From: Bin52 sp965213935
GTDB lineage: Bacteria; Pseudomonadota; Alphaproteobacteria; Thalassobaculales; Thalassobaculaceae
Reading direction: 5' to 3'
Length of the DNA stretch: 64,000 bases
NCBI GenBank assembly: GCA_965213935.1
Contig: CBDCAO010000012.1
Location: 2,728,001 to 2,792,000 of the forward strand
Positions 34,308 through 43,240 of the stretch are shown here, piece by piece (the first letter of the stretch is position 1; each line of letters starts with the position of its first letter). The translations under genes were made by a program, and so were the position numbers. Under the pieces are notes generated by a model. The model saw only the letters and a list, made by a program, of their open reading frames with translations. It was not told where the DNA came from and ran no database searches.

Positions 34308-35501
34308 TCATGCCAGGGCCTGGGACAGCTCCGCGATCAGGTCGTCGCCATCCTCGATCCCGACCGACAGGCGCACCAGGCCATCCGATATTCCGAGGCT
34401 CTCTCGCACCTCGCGTGGAACCGAGGCGTGGGTCATGATCGCCGGGTGCTCGATCAGGCTCTCGACACCTCCGAGTGACTCGGCCAGCGCGAACAACGTG
34501 CACCGTTCGAGGAACCGGCGCGCCTCCTCGAGCCCGCCGGAAATGACCGCCGTCACCATGCCCCCGAACCCGTTCATCTGCCGTCGCGCCAGTTCGTGCT
34601 GCGGGTGACTCGCCAGTCCCGGATACCACACCTGCTCCACCCGCGGGTGTGACTCGAGAAAGGCGGCAACCCGGGCCGCGTTCTCGCAGTGCCGTTCCAT
34701 GCGAATCGGCAGCGTCTTGAGCGCACGGAGCACCAGGAAACTGTCAAACGGCCCGGGTACCGAGCCGATCGCGTTCTGCAGGTAGCCGATCCGCTCGGCC
34801 AGTTCCTCGCGTCCTTCCCGGACGACGGCAATGCCGCCGACGATGTCCGAATGGCCGTTCAGGTACTTGGTCGCCGAGTGCATCACGACATCGAACCCGT
34901 GGTCGAGCGGGCGCTGGACCCAGGGAGAGGCGAAGGTGTTGTCGCACACCGTCATCACCCCGTGACGGGCTCCGAGTGCCGCGACCGCCTCGAGGTCGAC
35001 CAGCTTGAGCAGGGGATTGGTCGGCGTCTCGACCCAGATCATCCGGGTCCTGCTGGTCAGCGCCGCCTCGAGGCGGTCCGGGTCCGACAGGTCAACGAAA
35101 CTGAAACCGAGCCCGGAGGAACGCCGGCGAACGTTTTCGAACAGCCGGTAGGAACCGCCGTACAGGTCATCCATTGCGATCACGTGGTCGCCGCTGTCCA
35201 GCAACTCGAGCAGGGTTCCCATCGCCGCCTGCCCGGAGGCAAAGGCGAATCCCCTCGCCCCGTTCTCGAGGTCGGCAACGCAGGCCTCCAGCGCCGCCCG
35301 GGTCGGATTGCCGGTGCGCGAATACTCGTAGCCCTTGTTGATTCCGGGACTTTCCTGGACATAGGTCGAGGTGGCGTAGATCGGGGTCATGATCGCCCCG
35401 GTGGTGGGATCGGGCGACTGACCGGCATGGATTGCCCGGGTCGCGAAACCGGGGCGGTTGGGCTTCTGTGTCATGGCATTCCGGATTGCGGAAGCGGACA
35501 T
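34308..35501 (-). CDS. PLP-dependent trans-sulfuration enzyme (cystathionine gamma-synthase/lyase family)
   Basis: A 397-residue fold-type I enzyme of the Cys/Met metabolism family. The PLP lysine is K212 in HSATKYLNGHSD. EYSRTGNPTRAALE and FASGQAAMGTLLEL bind cofactor and substrate. Adjacent to a cystathionine beta-synthase gene, it most likely cleaves cystathionine to cysteine (gamma-lyase, reverse transsulfuration), but synthase activity cannot be excluded from sequence. The start at 35501 has GGAG upstream; ATG 35474 (MTQKPNRPGF) is an alternative. It lies 22 bp after the beta-synthase stop, indicating one operon. Confidence 0.88.
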   Translation of the reverse strand: MSASAIRNAMTQKPNRPGFATRAIHAGQSPDPTTGAIMTPIYATSTYVQESPGINKGYEYSRTGNPTRAALEACVADLENGARGFAFASGQAAMGTLLELLDSGDHVIAMDDLYGGSYRLFENVRRRSSGLGFSFVDLSDPDRLEAALTSRTRMIWVETPTNPLLKLVDLEAVAALGARHGVMTVCDNTFASPWVQRPLDHGFDVVMHSATKYLNGHSDIVGGIAVVREGREELAERIGYLQNAIGSVPGPFDSFLVLRALKTLPIRMERHCENAARVAAFLESHPRVEQVWYPGLASHPQHELARRQMNGFGGMVTAVISGGLEEARRFLERCTLFALAESLGGVESLIEHPAIMTHASVPREVRESLGISDGLVRLSVGIEDGDDLIAELSQALA

Positions 35502-35523
35502 CCGTCCGGCTCCGCTGCGAAGT

Positions 35524-36897
35524 TCAGGACAGGGCGCGACGCATGTGGTTGATCAGATCGACCCTGGTGATGATTCCGAGGAACCGCGTACCATCTACCA
35601 CGATCGCTACCTTGTCGGCACGAAACAGTGTCACCAGATCAGAGAGCCGGCCGTCGACAGGCATCAGGTCAAGCCGCTCGGTCATGTGCCGGCCTGCCAG
35701 GTCGTTGAACACCTCCTGCTGACCGTAAACCGCCAGCAGGATATCCTCCTCGTCAAGCACCCCGACGACCGAGCCGTCATCGGCCAGAACCGGAACCTGG
35801 CTGATTTCGTTGGCGCGCATCCTGCTGTAGGCCGTGTTCAGGGTATCGGACGGCGACACCGAAATCACCTGGCCCTGATCGGCCCGATTGACGATCAGGT
35901 CGCGCAGGTCTCCCGCCATGGCACGTTCGACCAGTCCCTGCTCCACCATCCATGCCGGGTCGAAGGCACGGCCCAGATACTTGTTTCCAGTGTCGCACAC
36001 AAAGGTGACCACCCGCATCGGTGTCGTCTGGCGCCTGCACCACCGCAGCGCGCCCGCCAGCAGTGTTCCGGTCGAGCTGCCCGCCAGGATGCCCTCTTCG
36101 CTCAACAGCGTGTTGATTGCCGCAAAGGCCTCCGAATCCGGCACGATCTCGGCGTCGTCGATGAGCGAGAGATCAAGGTTGTCGGGAATGAAGTCCTCGC
36201 CGATGCCTTCAACCAGCCAGGACCCGCCCTCGTAGTTCACCTTTCCGGTCATCACCGCCGGGCCGACCACGGACCCGACCGGGTCCGCGACCACCACCTT
36301 GAGGTCGGGGTTCATGCGCTTCAGGAAACGGCCGGTGCCGGTGATCGTTCCACCCGACCCGACGCCGGCGACCAGAGCGTCGACATTGCCGTCCATCTGT
36401 TCCCAGATCTCCGGACCCGTCGTGGTCTCGTGCGCCACAGGGTTGGCAGGATTGTCAAACTGGCTGGCCCAGAACGCGCCCGGCGTCTCGGCCACGATCC
36501 GTTCCGCCATGTCCTGGTAGTACTCGGGATGACCCTTCGGCACGTCCGAGCGCGAAAACCGCACCTCCGCGCCCAGCGCCTTCAGGTGCCGGACCTTGTC
36601 GAGGCCCATCTTGTCGGGAATGACAAGGATCAGGCGGTAGCCTTTCCTCGCCGCAATCAGCGCCAGGCCGAGACCGGTGTTGCCAGCGGTCGCTTCGACG
36701 ATGACACCGCCCTTGCGAAGCCTGCCGTCGCGTTCGGCCGACTCGATCATCGCAAGCCCGATCCGATCCTTGATGGACCCGCCCGGATTCTGGTTTTCCA
36801 GCTTGACGAACAGCCGGCAGGGTCCGGCATCCAGTCGGCTGAGTTCAAGAATTGGGGTGTTGCCGATCAGCTTCAGTACCGAGTCAACGGGTTTCAT
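35524..36897 (-). CDS. cystathionine beta-synthase
   Basis: Condenses serine and homocysteine to cystathionine. The 457-residue protein has a fold-type II PLP domain, with K43 in NPGGSIKDRIGLAM and GSGGTITGTGRFLK binding phosphate, and two C-terminal CBS repeats (about residues 335-450, for example MRANEISQVPVLADDGSVVG). No N-terminal haem domain is present, as expected in bacteria. The frame is open upstream to 37182, but family members start at MKPVDSVLKLIGNTP. It forms an operon with the gamma-lyase-family gene, giving homocysteine-to-cysteine conversion. Confidence 0.9.
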   Translation of the reverse strand: MKPVDSVLKLIGNTPILELSRLDAGPCRLFVKLENQNPGGSIKDRIGLAMIESAERDGRLRKGGVIVEATAGNTGLGLALIAARKGYRLILVIPDKMGLDKVRHLKALGAEVRFSRSDVPKGHPEYYQDMAERIVAETPGAFWASQFDNPANPVAHETTTGPEIWEQMDGNVDALVAGVGSGGTITGTGRFLKRMNPDLKVVVADPVGSVVGPAVMTGKVNYEGGSWLVEGIGEDFIPDNLDLSLIDDAEIVPDSEAFAAINTLLSEEGILAGSSTGTLLAGALRWCRRQTTPMRVVTFVCDTGNKYLGRAFDPAWMVEQGLVERAMAGDLRDLIVNRADQGQVISVSPSDTLNTAYSRMRANEISQVPVLADDGSVVGVLDEEDILLAVYGQQEVFNDLAGRHMTERLDLMPVDGRLSDLVTLFRADKVAIVVDGTRFLGIITRVDLINHMRRALS

Positions 36898-37667
36898 CCT
36901 CGTCTCCACAAGGCGTGCACCGGGAGCAGGCCGGAATTCTGTCCTCACCAAACGCAGACACCCCGGCGACGAGCGCCGGGGTGCCGCGGAACAGGTCATG
37001 GCACGAACCGAAAGCAGATTCGTAGGGGCCGATTCTATCGTTCGAACCTGAGCGTGTCCAGCCTGACCATGCCGCAAACGCCCGCCTGCCCCCTTTCGAA
37101 CCGAACGGTTCCGACCATCGTACGCAGGCTGCCGCCCTCGTTGAACAACCGTTCCGGCGTGGCCCGGATCACCGGCGGCCACGGCGCGAAGCCGGCATGT
37201 CGGTGACCCCGAAAACCGGGCCCATACCTATCCGCCCTCGGGAGGAGTGCGTCCGCGGCCAGAACCCCGGATGCCCCACCTGCGACATGCATGGCCCGGT
37301 TGGCGCCTGCCTCGACACGGAAGGTACGGGATCCTCGCGTTCCGGCATCCTGGAAGCGAGCAGGAACGCGGAACCTGGCAGGCCCCCATCCGTGGCAGCA
37401 CGTCTGCAATACACGGGGCCGATTTCAGCGCGGGGCGATCCTGTGGAGTTCGACGGCCCGGGCGAGACCATCCAGGACATCATGGACAGGTTCGAACTCC
37501 CTGTGGATCCCACGAAGCGGCAAGCCCGCGCGCTCGGGCAAGAGAATTGCGGCATCATCGCGCACTGAGGAACAAGTCACCGAGGATTTCAAGCAGTGTG
37601 ACTGGCGGACAACCGCCGAAAGCAGAGGAACTGACCCGGGCCCCGGAGACATCCATCCGCCGCCGGA
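36898..37667. other. gap between cystathionine beta-synthase and amidase genes
   Basis: About 770 bp. A 10-bp perfect hairpin lies 62 bp before the beta-synthase start (described separately). Overlapping open frames of 120-130 codons exist on both strands (37197-37568 plus, 37169-37558 minus), but neither has a recognisable domain or good ribosome site. No gene is called. Confidence 0.4.
36959..36983 (-). promoter_or_regulatory. strong hairpin in the 5' region of the transsulfuration operon
   Basis: CACCCCGGCG and CGCCGGGGTG form a perfect 10-bp GC-rich stem with a five-base loop. On the minus strand it lies 62-86 bp upstream of the beta-synthase ATG and is followed by a weakly T-containing stretch (TCTGCGTTT). 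It could be a leader attenuator or the terminator of something upstream. No SAM riboswitch consensus was identified. Confidence 0.4.
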
Positions 37668-39074
37668 TCACCAGTCCGGTGGATGCATCCGGTGCCAATC
37701 GGTCGCGGACTCGAACGCCGCTCCGGCCCGAACCAGCAACGGCTCGGACAACCGGTGGCCAACCAGTTGCACGGAGAGCGGCAGTTCCGAGCGACCCAGT
37801 CCGCACGGCATCGCGATGGTCGGCAAGCCGGCATAGTCCATCGGAACCGTATAACGGGAATCCCATGCTCGCCGCTCCGGGGAAATGGGACCGTAGGCCG
37901 CACTCGGGGGATAGGGAATCGCGGCCTGCGGTGTGGACGGGCACAGCAGCAGATCAACACCGGCCATTGTCCGGGCAAGCGCGCCAGTGCACTCGAGCCG
38001 CAACTGGTGCGCTGCCGCGTAGTCTGCGGCACCGTATTGCGAACCACGGTCGAGCCATTCGCCAAACCAGGCGCCATACTCGTCGCGGCGCGCGGGCCAG
38101 AAGTCCCGGTGGGCATGAACAGCCTCGACCGAGCACAGGACCTGCCATCCCTCGAGGTAACCTTCGAGGTTTTCCGGCATTGCCACCTCGACGATGACGG
38201 CCCCGAGACCGCGCAGGACCTCGAGACTCGCCATCACCGCATCCGCAAAGTCGGGTGCCAGGTCAGCCAGGCCATAGGCGGCATCCCATCCGATCCGTAT
38301 TCCCTCGACGCCGCCGGGGCGCCCGGAGAACATGTCGGGAACCGGGTCGGGCACGGCGGTCGGATCGCGTGGATCGGGCCCCGCAATGGCTTCGAGCACA
38401 ATTCCGGCATCTGCCGCGCACCGCGCCAGCGGACCGACGTGGTCGAGCGATGGCGCAAGGTCGAGGACACCGAACCGGCTCACCCGGCCCCAGGTCGGTT
38501 TCAGTCCCACCGTCCCGCAGACGGCAGCCGGATGACGGATCGAGCCTCCGGTATCGCTGCCGAGCGTCGCGTAGGCGAGCCCCGCTGCGGTGGCGGCCCC
38601 GGAGCCGCTTGATGACGCCCCGGGCCAGAACCCCTTGCGCCACGGATTTTCGGGCACGGCGAATCCGGGGTTGTAGCCGGCCATGGCTCCTTCGGTGAGC
38701 GCCAGCTTGCCGAGAATGATCGCGCCGGCTTCGCGCAGGCGCGCGACGACCGTCGAATCGGTCCCCGGCACCCGGTCTGCCATGACGGCGCAGCCACCCG
38801 CGGTGATCGTGCCGGCGGTATCGCACAGGTCCTTCACCGCAACCGGTATGCCGTGCAGCCGTCCCCTGTTGCGACCGGCGGCAAGTTCGGTCTCGGCACG
38901 CCGCGCGTCTTCGAGCGCCTGCTGCACCATGACGGTCTGGTAGGAATGCAGCGTCGAATCCAGCGCCTCGATGCGCTCAAGCATCATCGTGGCAAGTTCG
39001 ACCGGCGAGATCTCACGCGTGCGGACCAGGTCCGAGACCTCAACGATTGTCCGATAGTGCAAGGGTTCGTCCAT
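37668..39074 (-). CDS. amidase signature family enzyme
   Basis: A 468-residue amidase with a complete Ser-cisSer-Lys triad: K81 (GIPVAVKDLCDT), S154 (PGASSSGSGAA) and nucleophile S178 (GSDTGGSIRHPAA). GLKPTWGRVSRFGV continues the signature. It resembles GatA-like proteins in length but lacks gatB/gatC neighbours, so it is more likely a catabolic amidase (amide, ureide or aryl amide; substrate unknown). It is transcribed toward the gap before the transsulfuration operon. Confidence 0.88.
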   Translation of the reverse strand: MDEPLHYRTIVEVSDLVRTREISPVELATMMLERIEALDSTLHSYQTVMVQQALEDARRAETELAAGRNRGRLHGIPVAVKDLCDTAGTITAGGCAVMADRVPGTDSTVVARLREAGAIILGKLALTEGAMAGYNPGFAVPENPWRKGFWPGASSSGSGAATAAGLAYATLGSDTGGSIRHPAAVCGTVGLKPTWGRVSRFGVLDLAPSLDHVGPLARCAADAGIVLEAIAGPDPRDPTAVPDPVPDMFSGRPGGVEGIRIGWDAAYGLADLAPDFADAVMASLEVLRGLGAVIVEVAMPENLEGYLEGWQVLCSVEAVHAHRDFWPARRDEYGAWFGEWLDRGSQYGAADYAAAHQLRLECTGALARTMAGVDLLLCPSTPQAAIPYPPSAAYGPISPERRAWDSRYTVPMDYAGLPTIAMPCGLGRSELPLSVQLVGHRLSEPLLVRAGAAFESATDWHRMHPPDW

Positions 39075-39662
39075 GATCCCGTTCCAGTTCAGGTCGAGCC
39101 GCGGTGCCGTCGGCTGAACGCGTCGCGGATCCCGTCACCGGACGGGTTGAACGCCACCCTGGCGATGGCGATCGCCGCACAGGCAAGAGCACCGGTCACA
39201 GGAACACGGATGAGCCTGGTGCGCCACACAGGTGTTGACGGCGGGATCCGGGTCGCAAGGAGGTCGAAGTATGCACGAAAACCAGGACCGGAGTTCCTCC
39301 GTTCTTCCGTTCTTCCAGCCCCGGTCCACAACCGGCGAGGATGATGTTCCCCGGCTTGGAAGAGTGCGCACGGCATTCACGTCGCACTCGACACCCGCCA
39401 CGCATGCCCTGCACCCGGATCGCCACGGTGACCGGGATGGTTTCGCTCCCGCAGCGCTGCCATCCGCGTGACCTGTTGCGCGGGGCATTTCCGCCGTTTC
39501 GCGACCGACCCGTTCCTGCATCGGGCCGGTGGTGGTCCGGTTACGGGCATTGCGCTGGCACACGCCCCGTCCGCGTCGCAGGCGGGCCAGTTCCCGGGCG
39601 GTTGCTTCCAGATCTGTCGGACCAGGACGGCAGGTGCGTCGGCGCTGCGCCTGGACGCGCGA
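39075..39662. other. gap between amidase and nucleosidase-like genes
   Basis: About 590 bp. The only candidate is a 66-codon open frame with an ideal ribosome site, listed separately. No other feature was recognised. Confidence 0.4.
39271..39471 (+). CDS. possible small protein with a consensus Shine-Dalgarno
   Basis: A 66-codon frame starting MHENQDRSSSVLPFFQPRST. AAGGAGGT (39257-39264) lies six bases before the ATG, the strongest ribosome site seen in any gap of this window. The sequence is hydrophilic, without a membrane segment or recognised motif. It lies between two minus-strand genes on the opposite strand. It may be a genuine small gene or a chance match. Confidence 0.35.
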   Translation: MHENQDRSSSVLPFFQPRSTTGEDDVPRLGRVRTAFTSHSTPATHALHPDRHGDRDGFAPAALPSA

Positions 39663-40619
39663 TCAGTCCGGCTTCGGCATCTCCCGCAACAGTGCCTTGA
39701 CCACCGTCGCGGCGTTGCCGGCGGCAAGCTCGAGGAAGACCTCCATCCGGTTGGCACCCTCGCCGCCGCCGGCGAGGTCCGCGAGACTGCGAACCGCAAG
39801 GAACGGCACGCCGTTCGCGTAGGCCACATGGGCAACGGAAGCGCTCTCCATGTCCAGCACCCGCGCTTCGAACGTCTCGAAAACCCACGTCCGGAAGGCA
39901 GCATTGTCGACGAAGGCACCGCCGGACACACCTGCGCCACCCACGATAATGCGCGGCGTGTGACCCAGGCACCTGTCCTCTGCCACGCAGCGGGCGAGCA
40001 CTGTTCCCGGGGTCGCCCGGTGGACGGCGGCCAGCATCTTCCCGTCCACCGGAAACCAGAACCGGGTTTCCGGAGCCTCGGCACCCTCACGGGTCACGGT
40101 AACCGAGCGCGGGAACATCATACCGAAATTCGCATGGGGGTACTCGAAGAACGGCATCGTGGCCCATCCACCCTCCACCTGACGCGCAAACAGCATTTCG
40201 AGATACTGCGCCCACCGATCGGCGATCACGACATCGCCGATGTTCAACCCCGGATCCACACCGCCCGCGATGCCGGAGAACAGGATGCGCTCGACCGCGA
40301 AGTGGTCCAGGGCGAGTTGCACGGTCATCGCCGCGTTGACGACACTGATCCCGCTCAGGAACAGTACGACCTCGCGGCCTTCCAGCGTGCCGGTGGCAAA
40401 CGTGACACCGTTGTGCGAATGCTCCGACGCCCCCTGGAGTTCCGACCTGAGAATGGCCAGCTCGGGCGCAAAGGCGGAAGCCACGGCGATGCGCGGGGTC
40501 GCATCGTGACGCTCATGGGCGCCGACCGCCGCGGCCAGCAGCAGCACCAGGCCGGCGGCTGCTGAACCGGCACGCAGCACCGCCCGTGCGCGGGGAATGA
40601 ACCCGGTCGGTGTGATCAT
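39663..40619 (-). CDS. exported phosphorylase/nucleosidase-superfamily protein (MTA/SAH nucleosidase-like)
   Basis: A 318-residue protein with a signal sequence (about 1-35, ending AAAVGAHE) followed by a nucleoside phosphorylase-type domain. SGISVVNAAMTVQLALDHF, LFSGIAGGVDPGLNIGDVV and the catalytic-region LDMESASVAHVAYANGVPFLAVRSL match 5'-methylthioadenosine/S-adenosylhomocysteine nucleosidases. Cytosolic Pfs enzymes lack a signal peptide and are about 230 residues, so this is a periplasmic or lipid-associated relative. ATG 40619 is preferred over 40664 because it gives a clean signal peptide. Confidence 0.82.
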   Translation of the reverse strand: MITPTGFIPRARAVLRAGSAAAGLVLLLAAAVGAHERHDATPRIAVASAFAPELAILRSELQGASEHSHNGVTFATGTLEGREVVLFLSGISVVNAAMTVQLALDHFAVERILFSGIAGGVDPGLNIGDVVIADRWAQYLEMLFARQVEGGWATMPFFEYPHANFGMMFPRSVTVTREGAEAPETRFWFPVDGKMLAAVHRATPGTVLARCVAEDRCLGHTPRIIVGGAGVSGGAFVDNAAFRTWVFETFEARVLDMESASVAHVAYANGVPFLAVRSLADLAGGGEGANRMEVFLELAAGNAATVVKALLREMPKPD

Positions 40620-41004
40620 CGCCTTCCTTCCCGTCGCGGCGCGAAAGCGTCCTTCAGCCAACATCGGCCGCCGACCCGCACCCGGGACCGCTGCCGCGTC
40701 CGCACTGACGATGGCTGCGTTCCATGGAACAAGCCATACTTGAAAACCCGCCGAACGTCAGCCCTTGCGCGCACCGGCGCGACATTCCGCCCGCCGGACC
40801 GGAACTTCGTGGCCTCTGCCGCCTGGTTGCGGCTTGCGTCCTGACCGACGGGAGCCTCTGCCGACACCCGTTGCTGCACCGTGTTGATCGCGGGCGCACA
40901 CCGGACCCTCTGAAGCCCGGGGCAGACTGCCGGCAGACCGGACGGACCCGGCCGGGACGGCGGCACGGCCTTGCCACGCGCCCGCGATACCGGGCAAGCG
41001 CCGG
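40620..41004. other. gap between nucleosidase-like gene and cueR
   Basis: About 385 bp with short unsupported open frames only. It contains the promoter region of the minus-strand nucleosidase-like gene; nothing specific was recognised. Confidence 0.4.
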
Positions 41005-41406
41005 TCACTCGCCGGAGTGACGCCTTCCCAGTCCGTCAATGATGGGACAGTCCGGCCTGTCGTCACCGTTGCACGCCTCGACGAGATGGGCGAGTTCATC
41101 ATGCAGCGACTGCAGTTCGCGCTGCTTGGACGCGATCTGCCGGAGCCGTCGCTCCGCAATCCGCTTGACATCCGCACTTGACCGGCGGCGGTCGTCGTAG
41201 AGATCGAGCAGTTCCCGGCATTCGCCGATCGAGAACCCGAACTCCCGTGCGCGGCGGACGAAGACCAGCCGGCGGACGGCTTCATCATCGTAGATCCGGT
41301 AACCCGAGGCGGTCCGCGTGGCCGGAACCACCAGCCCGATATCGGCGTAGTACCTGACCGTCTTCACCGGCAGGCCGCACATCGTCGAGGCAGCGGAAAT
41401 ATTCAT
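41005..41406 (-). CDS. cueR: MerR-family copper-responsive regulator CueR
   Basis: A 133-residue MerR-type activator. The N-terminal helix-turn-helix and wing read VKTVRYYADIGLVVPATRT and GYRIYDDEAVRRLVFVRRAREFGFSIGE, followed by a coiled-coil dimerisation helix. The C-terminal CNGDDRPDCPI has the two cysteines seven residues apart that bind Cu(I) in CueR. It is divergent from DUF4396-copC-copD, with a MerR-type promoter in the 70-bp gap. The frame extends upstream to 41655, but the family start is MNISAASTM at 41406. Confidence 0.9.
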   Translation of the reverse strand: MNISAASTMCGLPVKTVRYYADIGLVVPATRTASGYRIYDDEAVRRLVFVRRAREFGFSIGECRELLDLYDDRRRSSADVKRIAERRLRQIASKQRELQSLHDELAHLVEACNGDDRPDCPIIDGLGRRHSGE

Positions 41407-41415
41407 CGCCAACCG

Positions 41416-41446
41416 TTGACTTTCCCGTTGCTGGAAACAGTACGGT
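41416..41446 (+). promoter_or_regulatory. CueR-type promoter/operator for the copper module
   Basis: A -35 TTGACT (41416-41421) and -10 TACGGT (41441-41446) are separated by 19 bp, the stretched spacing of MerR-activated promoters. The spacer holds the dyad ACTTTCC...GGAAACAGT around CGTTGCT, close to known CueR boxes. It faces the DUF4396 gene 31 bp downstream and also overlaps the upstream region of cueR. Confidence 0.8.
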
Positions 41447-41476
41447 AGGGCTGCATTGTGAACAAGGGGCCCGGAG

Positions 41477-41923
41477 ATGGCAGACCTGACCGCCCGGATG
41501 GCGATTGACTGGCAATGCCGGGGTACGTGGCACCGGGCGTCACGCAACACCGGCTGGTGTCTGCTCGGGTGCGCGATCGGCGACCTGGGGACCATCGCCT
41601 TCTTCCAGGTGACCGGCATTCCCTGGCCGACGCTGGCGATCATGGCCCTCGCCATCGTGAACGGCCTGCTGACCTCGATCGCGCTCGAGACCGTGATCCT
41701 GTCCCGTCAGATGGATCCCCGGACCGCGTTCCGCACGGCAATCGGCATGTCATTCATCTCGATGATCGCCATGGAGGCGACCATGAATGCCGTCGACTGG
41801 GCGCTGACCGGAGGCGCCGTACTGACCTGGTGGGTGGTACCGCTGATGCTCGCCTCCGGTTTTGTCACACCGCTTCCCTACAACTATTGGCGGCTGAAGG
41901 CACTCGGGCGCGCATGCCACTGA
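41477..41923 (+). CDS. DUF4396-family membrane protein
   Basis: A 148-residue protein with about four membrane helices: GWCLLGCAIGDLGTIAFF, LAIMALAIVNGLLTSIALE, a third around IGMSFISMIAME and a fourth around WWVVPLMLASG. The DUF4396 pattern includes ETVILSRQM and MEATMNAVDW. The conserved Met and Asp residues inside helices would suit metal handling. It is first in a CueR-controlled set, so a role in copper transport or sensing is inferred; no biochemical function is known to me. Its stop overlaps copC by ten bases. Confidence 0.82.
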   Translation: MADLTARMAIDWQCRGTWHRASRNTGWCLLGCAIGDLGTIAFFQVTGIPWPTLAIMALAIVNGLLTSIALETVILSRQMDPRTAFRTAIGMSFISMIAMEATMNAVDWALTGGAVLTWWVVPLMLASGFVTPLPYNYWRLKALGRACH

Positions 41924-42336
41924 GACGGACAGCACCGGGAGCCCGGCCTCACCGCACCGGCGGCAAGGGAGCGGCTTCCGCGTGGCGGCGGTGGCTCACT
42001 CCGTTGGTGATGACGGTACTGGTCTCGCTTGCGGCCTCGCCGGCATTGCCCCATTCCCGTGTCGAGACCACGGTGCCTGCGGACGGCGCGGTTCTTGACC
42101 ACACTCCCTCCCGGGTGCTGCTGACCTTCGCGGACCGCCTGCGCCTTACCCGGGTCCTGGTGAGCCACAACGACGGTCCGGAGACCGAGCTCGACCCCGG
42201 CTCGCAGACCGGATTCACGACCCGGTTCGAGCTTGCCATCAGGGATCGGGGCAGCGGACGGTATCGCATCGAGTGGCGCGGGCTGTCAGCTGACGGGCAT
42301 GTCATGAGGAGCTCCCTGGAATTCCGGGTGCGCTGA
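41914..42336 (+). CDS. copC: CopC-domain copper-binding protein
   Basis: A 140-residue exported protein with an N-terminal signal (about 25-46, ending SPALPHS). Cleavage before HS would expose the N-terminal histidine that binds Cu(II) in CopC. The domain reads RVETTVPADGAVLDHTPSRV and LTFADRLRLTRV, and the second histidine is in SADGHVM. No Met-rich Cu(I) loop is evident, as in single-site CopC proteins. It starts inside the DUF4396 gene and ends three bases before copD. Confidence 0.88.
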   Translation: MPLRRTAPGARPHRTGGKGAASAWRRWLTPLVMTVLVSLAASPALPHSRVETTVPADGAVLDHTPSRVLLTFADRLRLTRVLVSHNDGPETELDPGSQTGFTTRFELAIRDRGSGRYRIEWRGLSADGHVMRSSLEFRVR

Positions 42337-42339
42337 GAC

Positions 42340-43212
42340 ATGCCGGACACCTGGGAACTGGCATCGATTGCGGTCCGGTTCCTGACCGGCCTCGGGTTGC
42401 TCTGCTCCGTCGGGCTGGTCCTGGTCCGGGTGGTGTTTCGCTCCGAGACCGAAGACCTGCACCGCTACATCGTGGTCCGGGCGGGGACTCTGGCGATGCT
42501 CGCCCTTTTCGCCACCGTACTGGGGTTCATGGTTACGGCCGGGGCGCTTGTCGACGGTGTCTCCGGCATGGTCAACGCGGAACTCCTCGGCATGCTCTGG
42601 CACACGCCGGTCGGCACGACGCAGGGCATGCGGTGCGCCGGCCTGGCGTTGCTCCTGGCCGGACTGCTTTGCGGCGCGCTCTCCGTTGCCGCCACGGGCG
42701 GCCTGTTGGCATTGTGGTCGGTCACCGGTGTCGGTCACGTGGCAGATATCGACACTCCGTGGCTGCGCATGCTGCTGGTGCTGCACCTCGCTGCCGCCGC
42801 GCTCTGGATCGGCATCCTGCTTCCGCTGCGTCACATGCTGGGTGATCCGGCGACACACGCGCGTGCGGCCGGGCTGGGTACCAGGTTCGGCGCCATCGCG
42901 CAGCTCGTCGTCCCGGCCCTGGTCCTCGCCGGAGCGGTGATGGCGTGGCGCCTGGTCGGTCACCCCTGGGCACTGGTCACAACCGGTTACGGAGTGACCC
43001 TGCTTGTGAAGCTCGGTGCGGTCGCCGGCCTGCTGGCAGCCGGAACAGTCAACAGGTTCTGGCTCGTTCCTGCCCTGCGCGCGGGCAACCGGACTGCGGC
43101 GCAGGGACTGCGCCGATCGATTGCCGCCGAGATGGTTCTGGTCGGCCTGGTTCTCGTGGCGACCGCCGTGCTCACCACGCTTGCCGGACCGCCAAACGGA
43201 GTCGGGACGTGA
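42340..43212 (+). CDS. copD: CopD-family copper-resistance/uptake membrane protein
   Basis: A 290-residue integral membrane protein with about eight helices. CopD features are the opening RFLTGLGLLCSVGLVLVR, histidines H90 and H136-region in helix-loop positions, and the C-terminal SWRLVGHPWALVTTGYG-like segment ending in NRFWLVPAL. CopD works with CopC to move copper across the inner membrane. It follows copC by three bases and precedes a cytochrome c gene by 28 bp, so all four genes are likely one CueR-dependent operon. Confidence 0.88.
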   Translation: MPDTWELASIAVRFLTGLGLLCSVGLVLVRVVFRSETEDLHRYIVVRAGTLAMLALFATVLGFMVTAGALVDGVSGMVNAELLGMLWHTPVGTTQGMRCAGLALLLAGLLCGALSVAATGGLLALWSVTGVGHVADIDTPWLRMLLVLHLAAAALWIGILLPLRHMLGDPATHARAAGLGTRFGAIAQLVVPALVLAGAVMAWRLVGHPWALVTTGYGVTLLVKLGAVAGLLAAGTVNRFWLVPALRAGNRTAAQGLRRSIAAEMVLVGLVLVATAVLTTLAGPPNGVGT

Positions 43213-43240
43213 AACGGGTCTCAAGCGGGAGGGACGGGAC

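Noticed and set aside
37169..37568. Overlapping 123- and 129-codon frames on opposite strands
   Set aside because: Neither has a ribosome site, recognisable domain or family-like composition. A CPTC motif in the plus frame alone is not enough.
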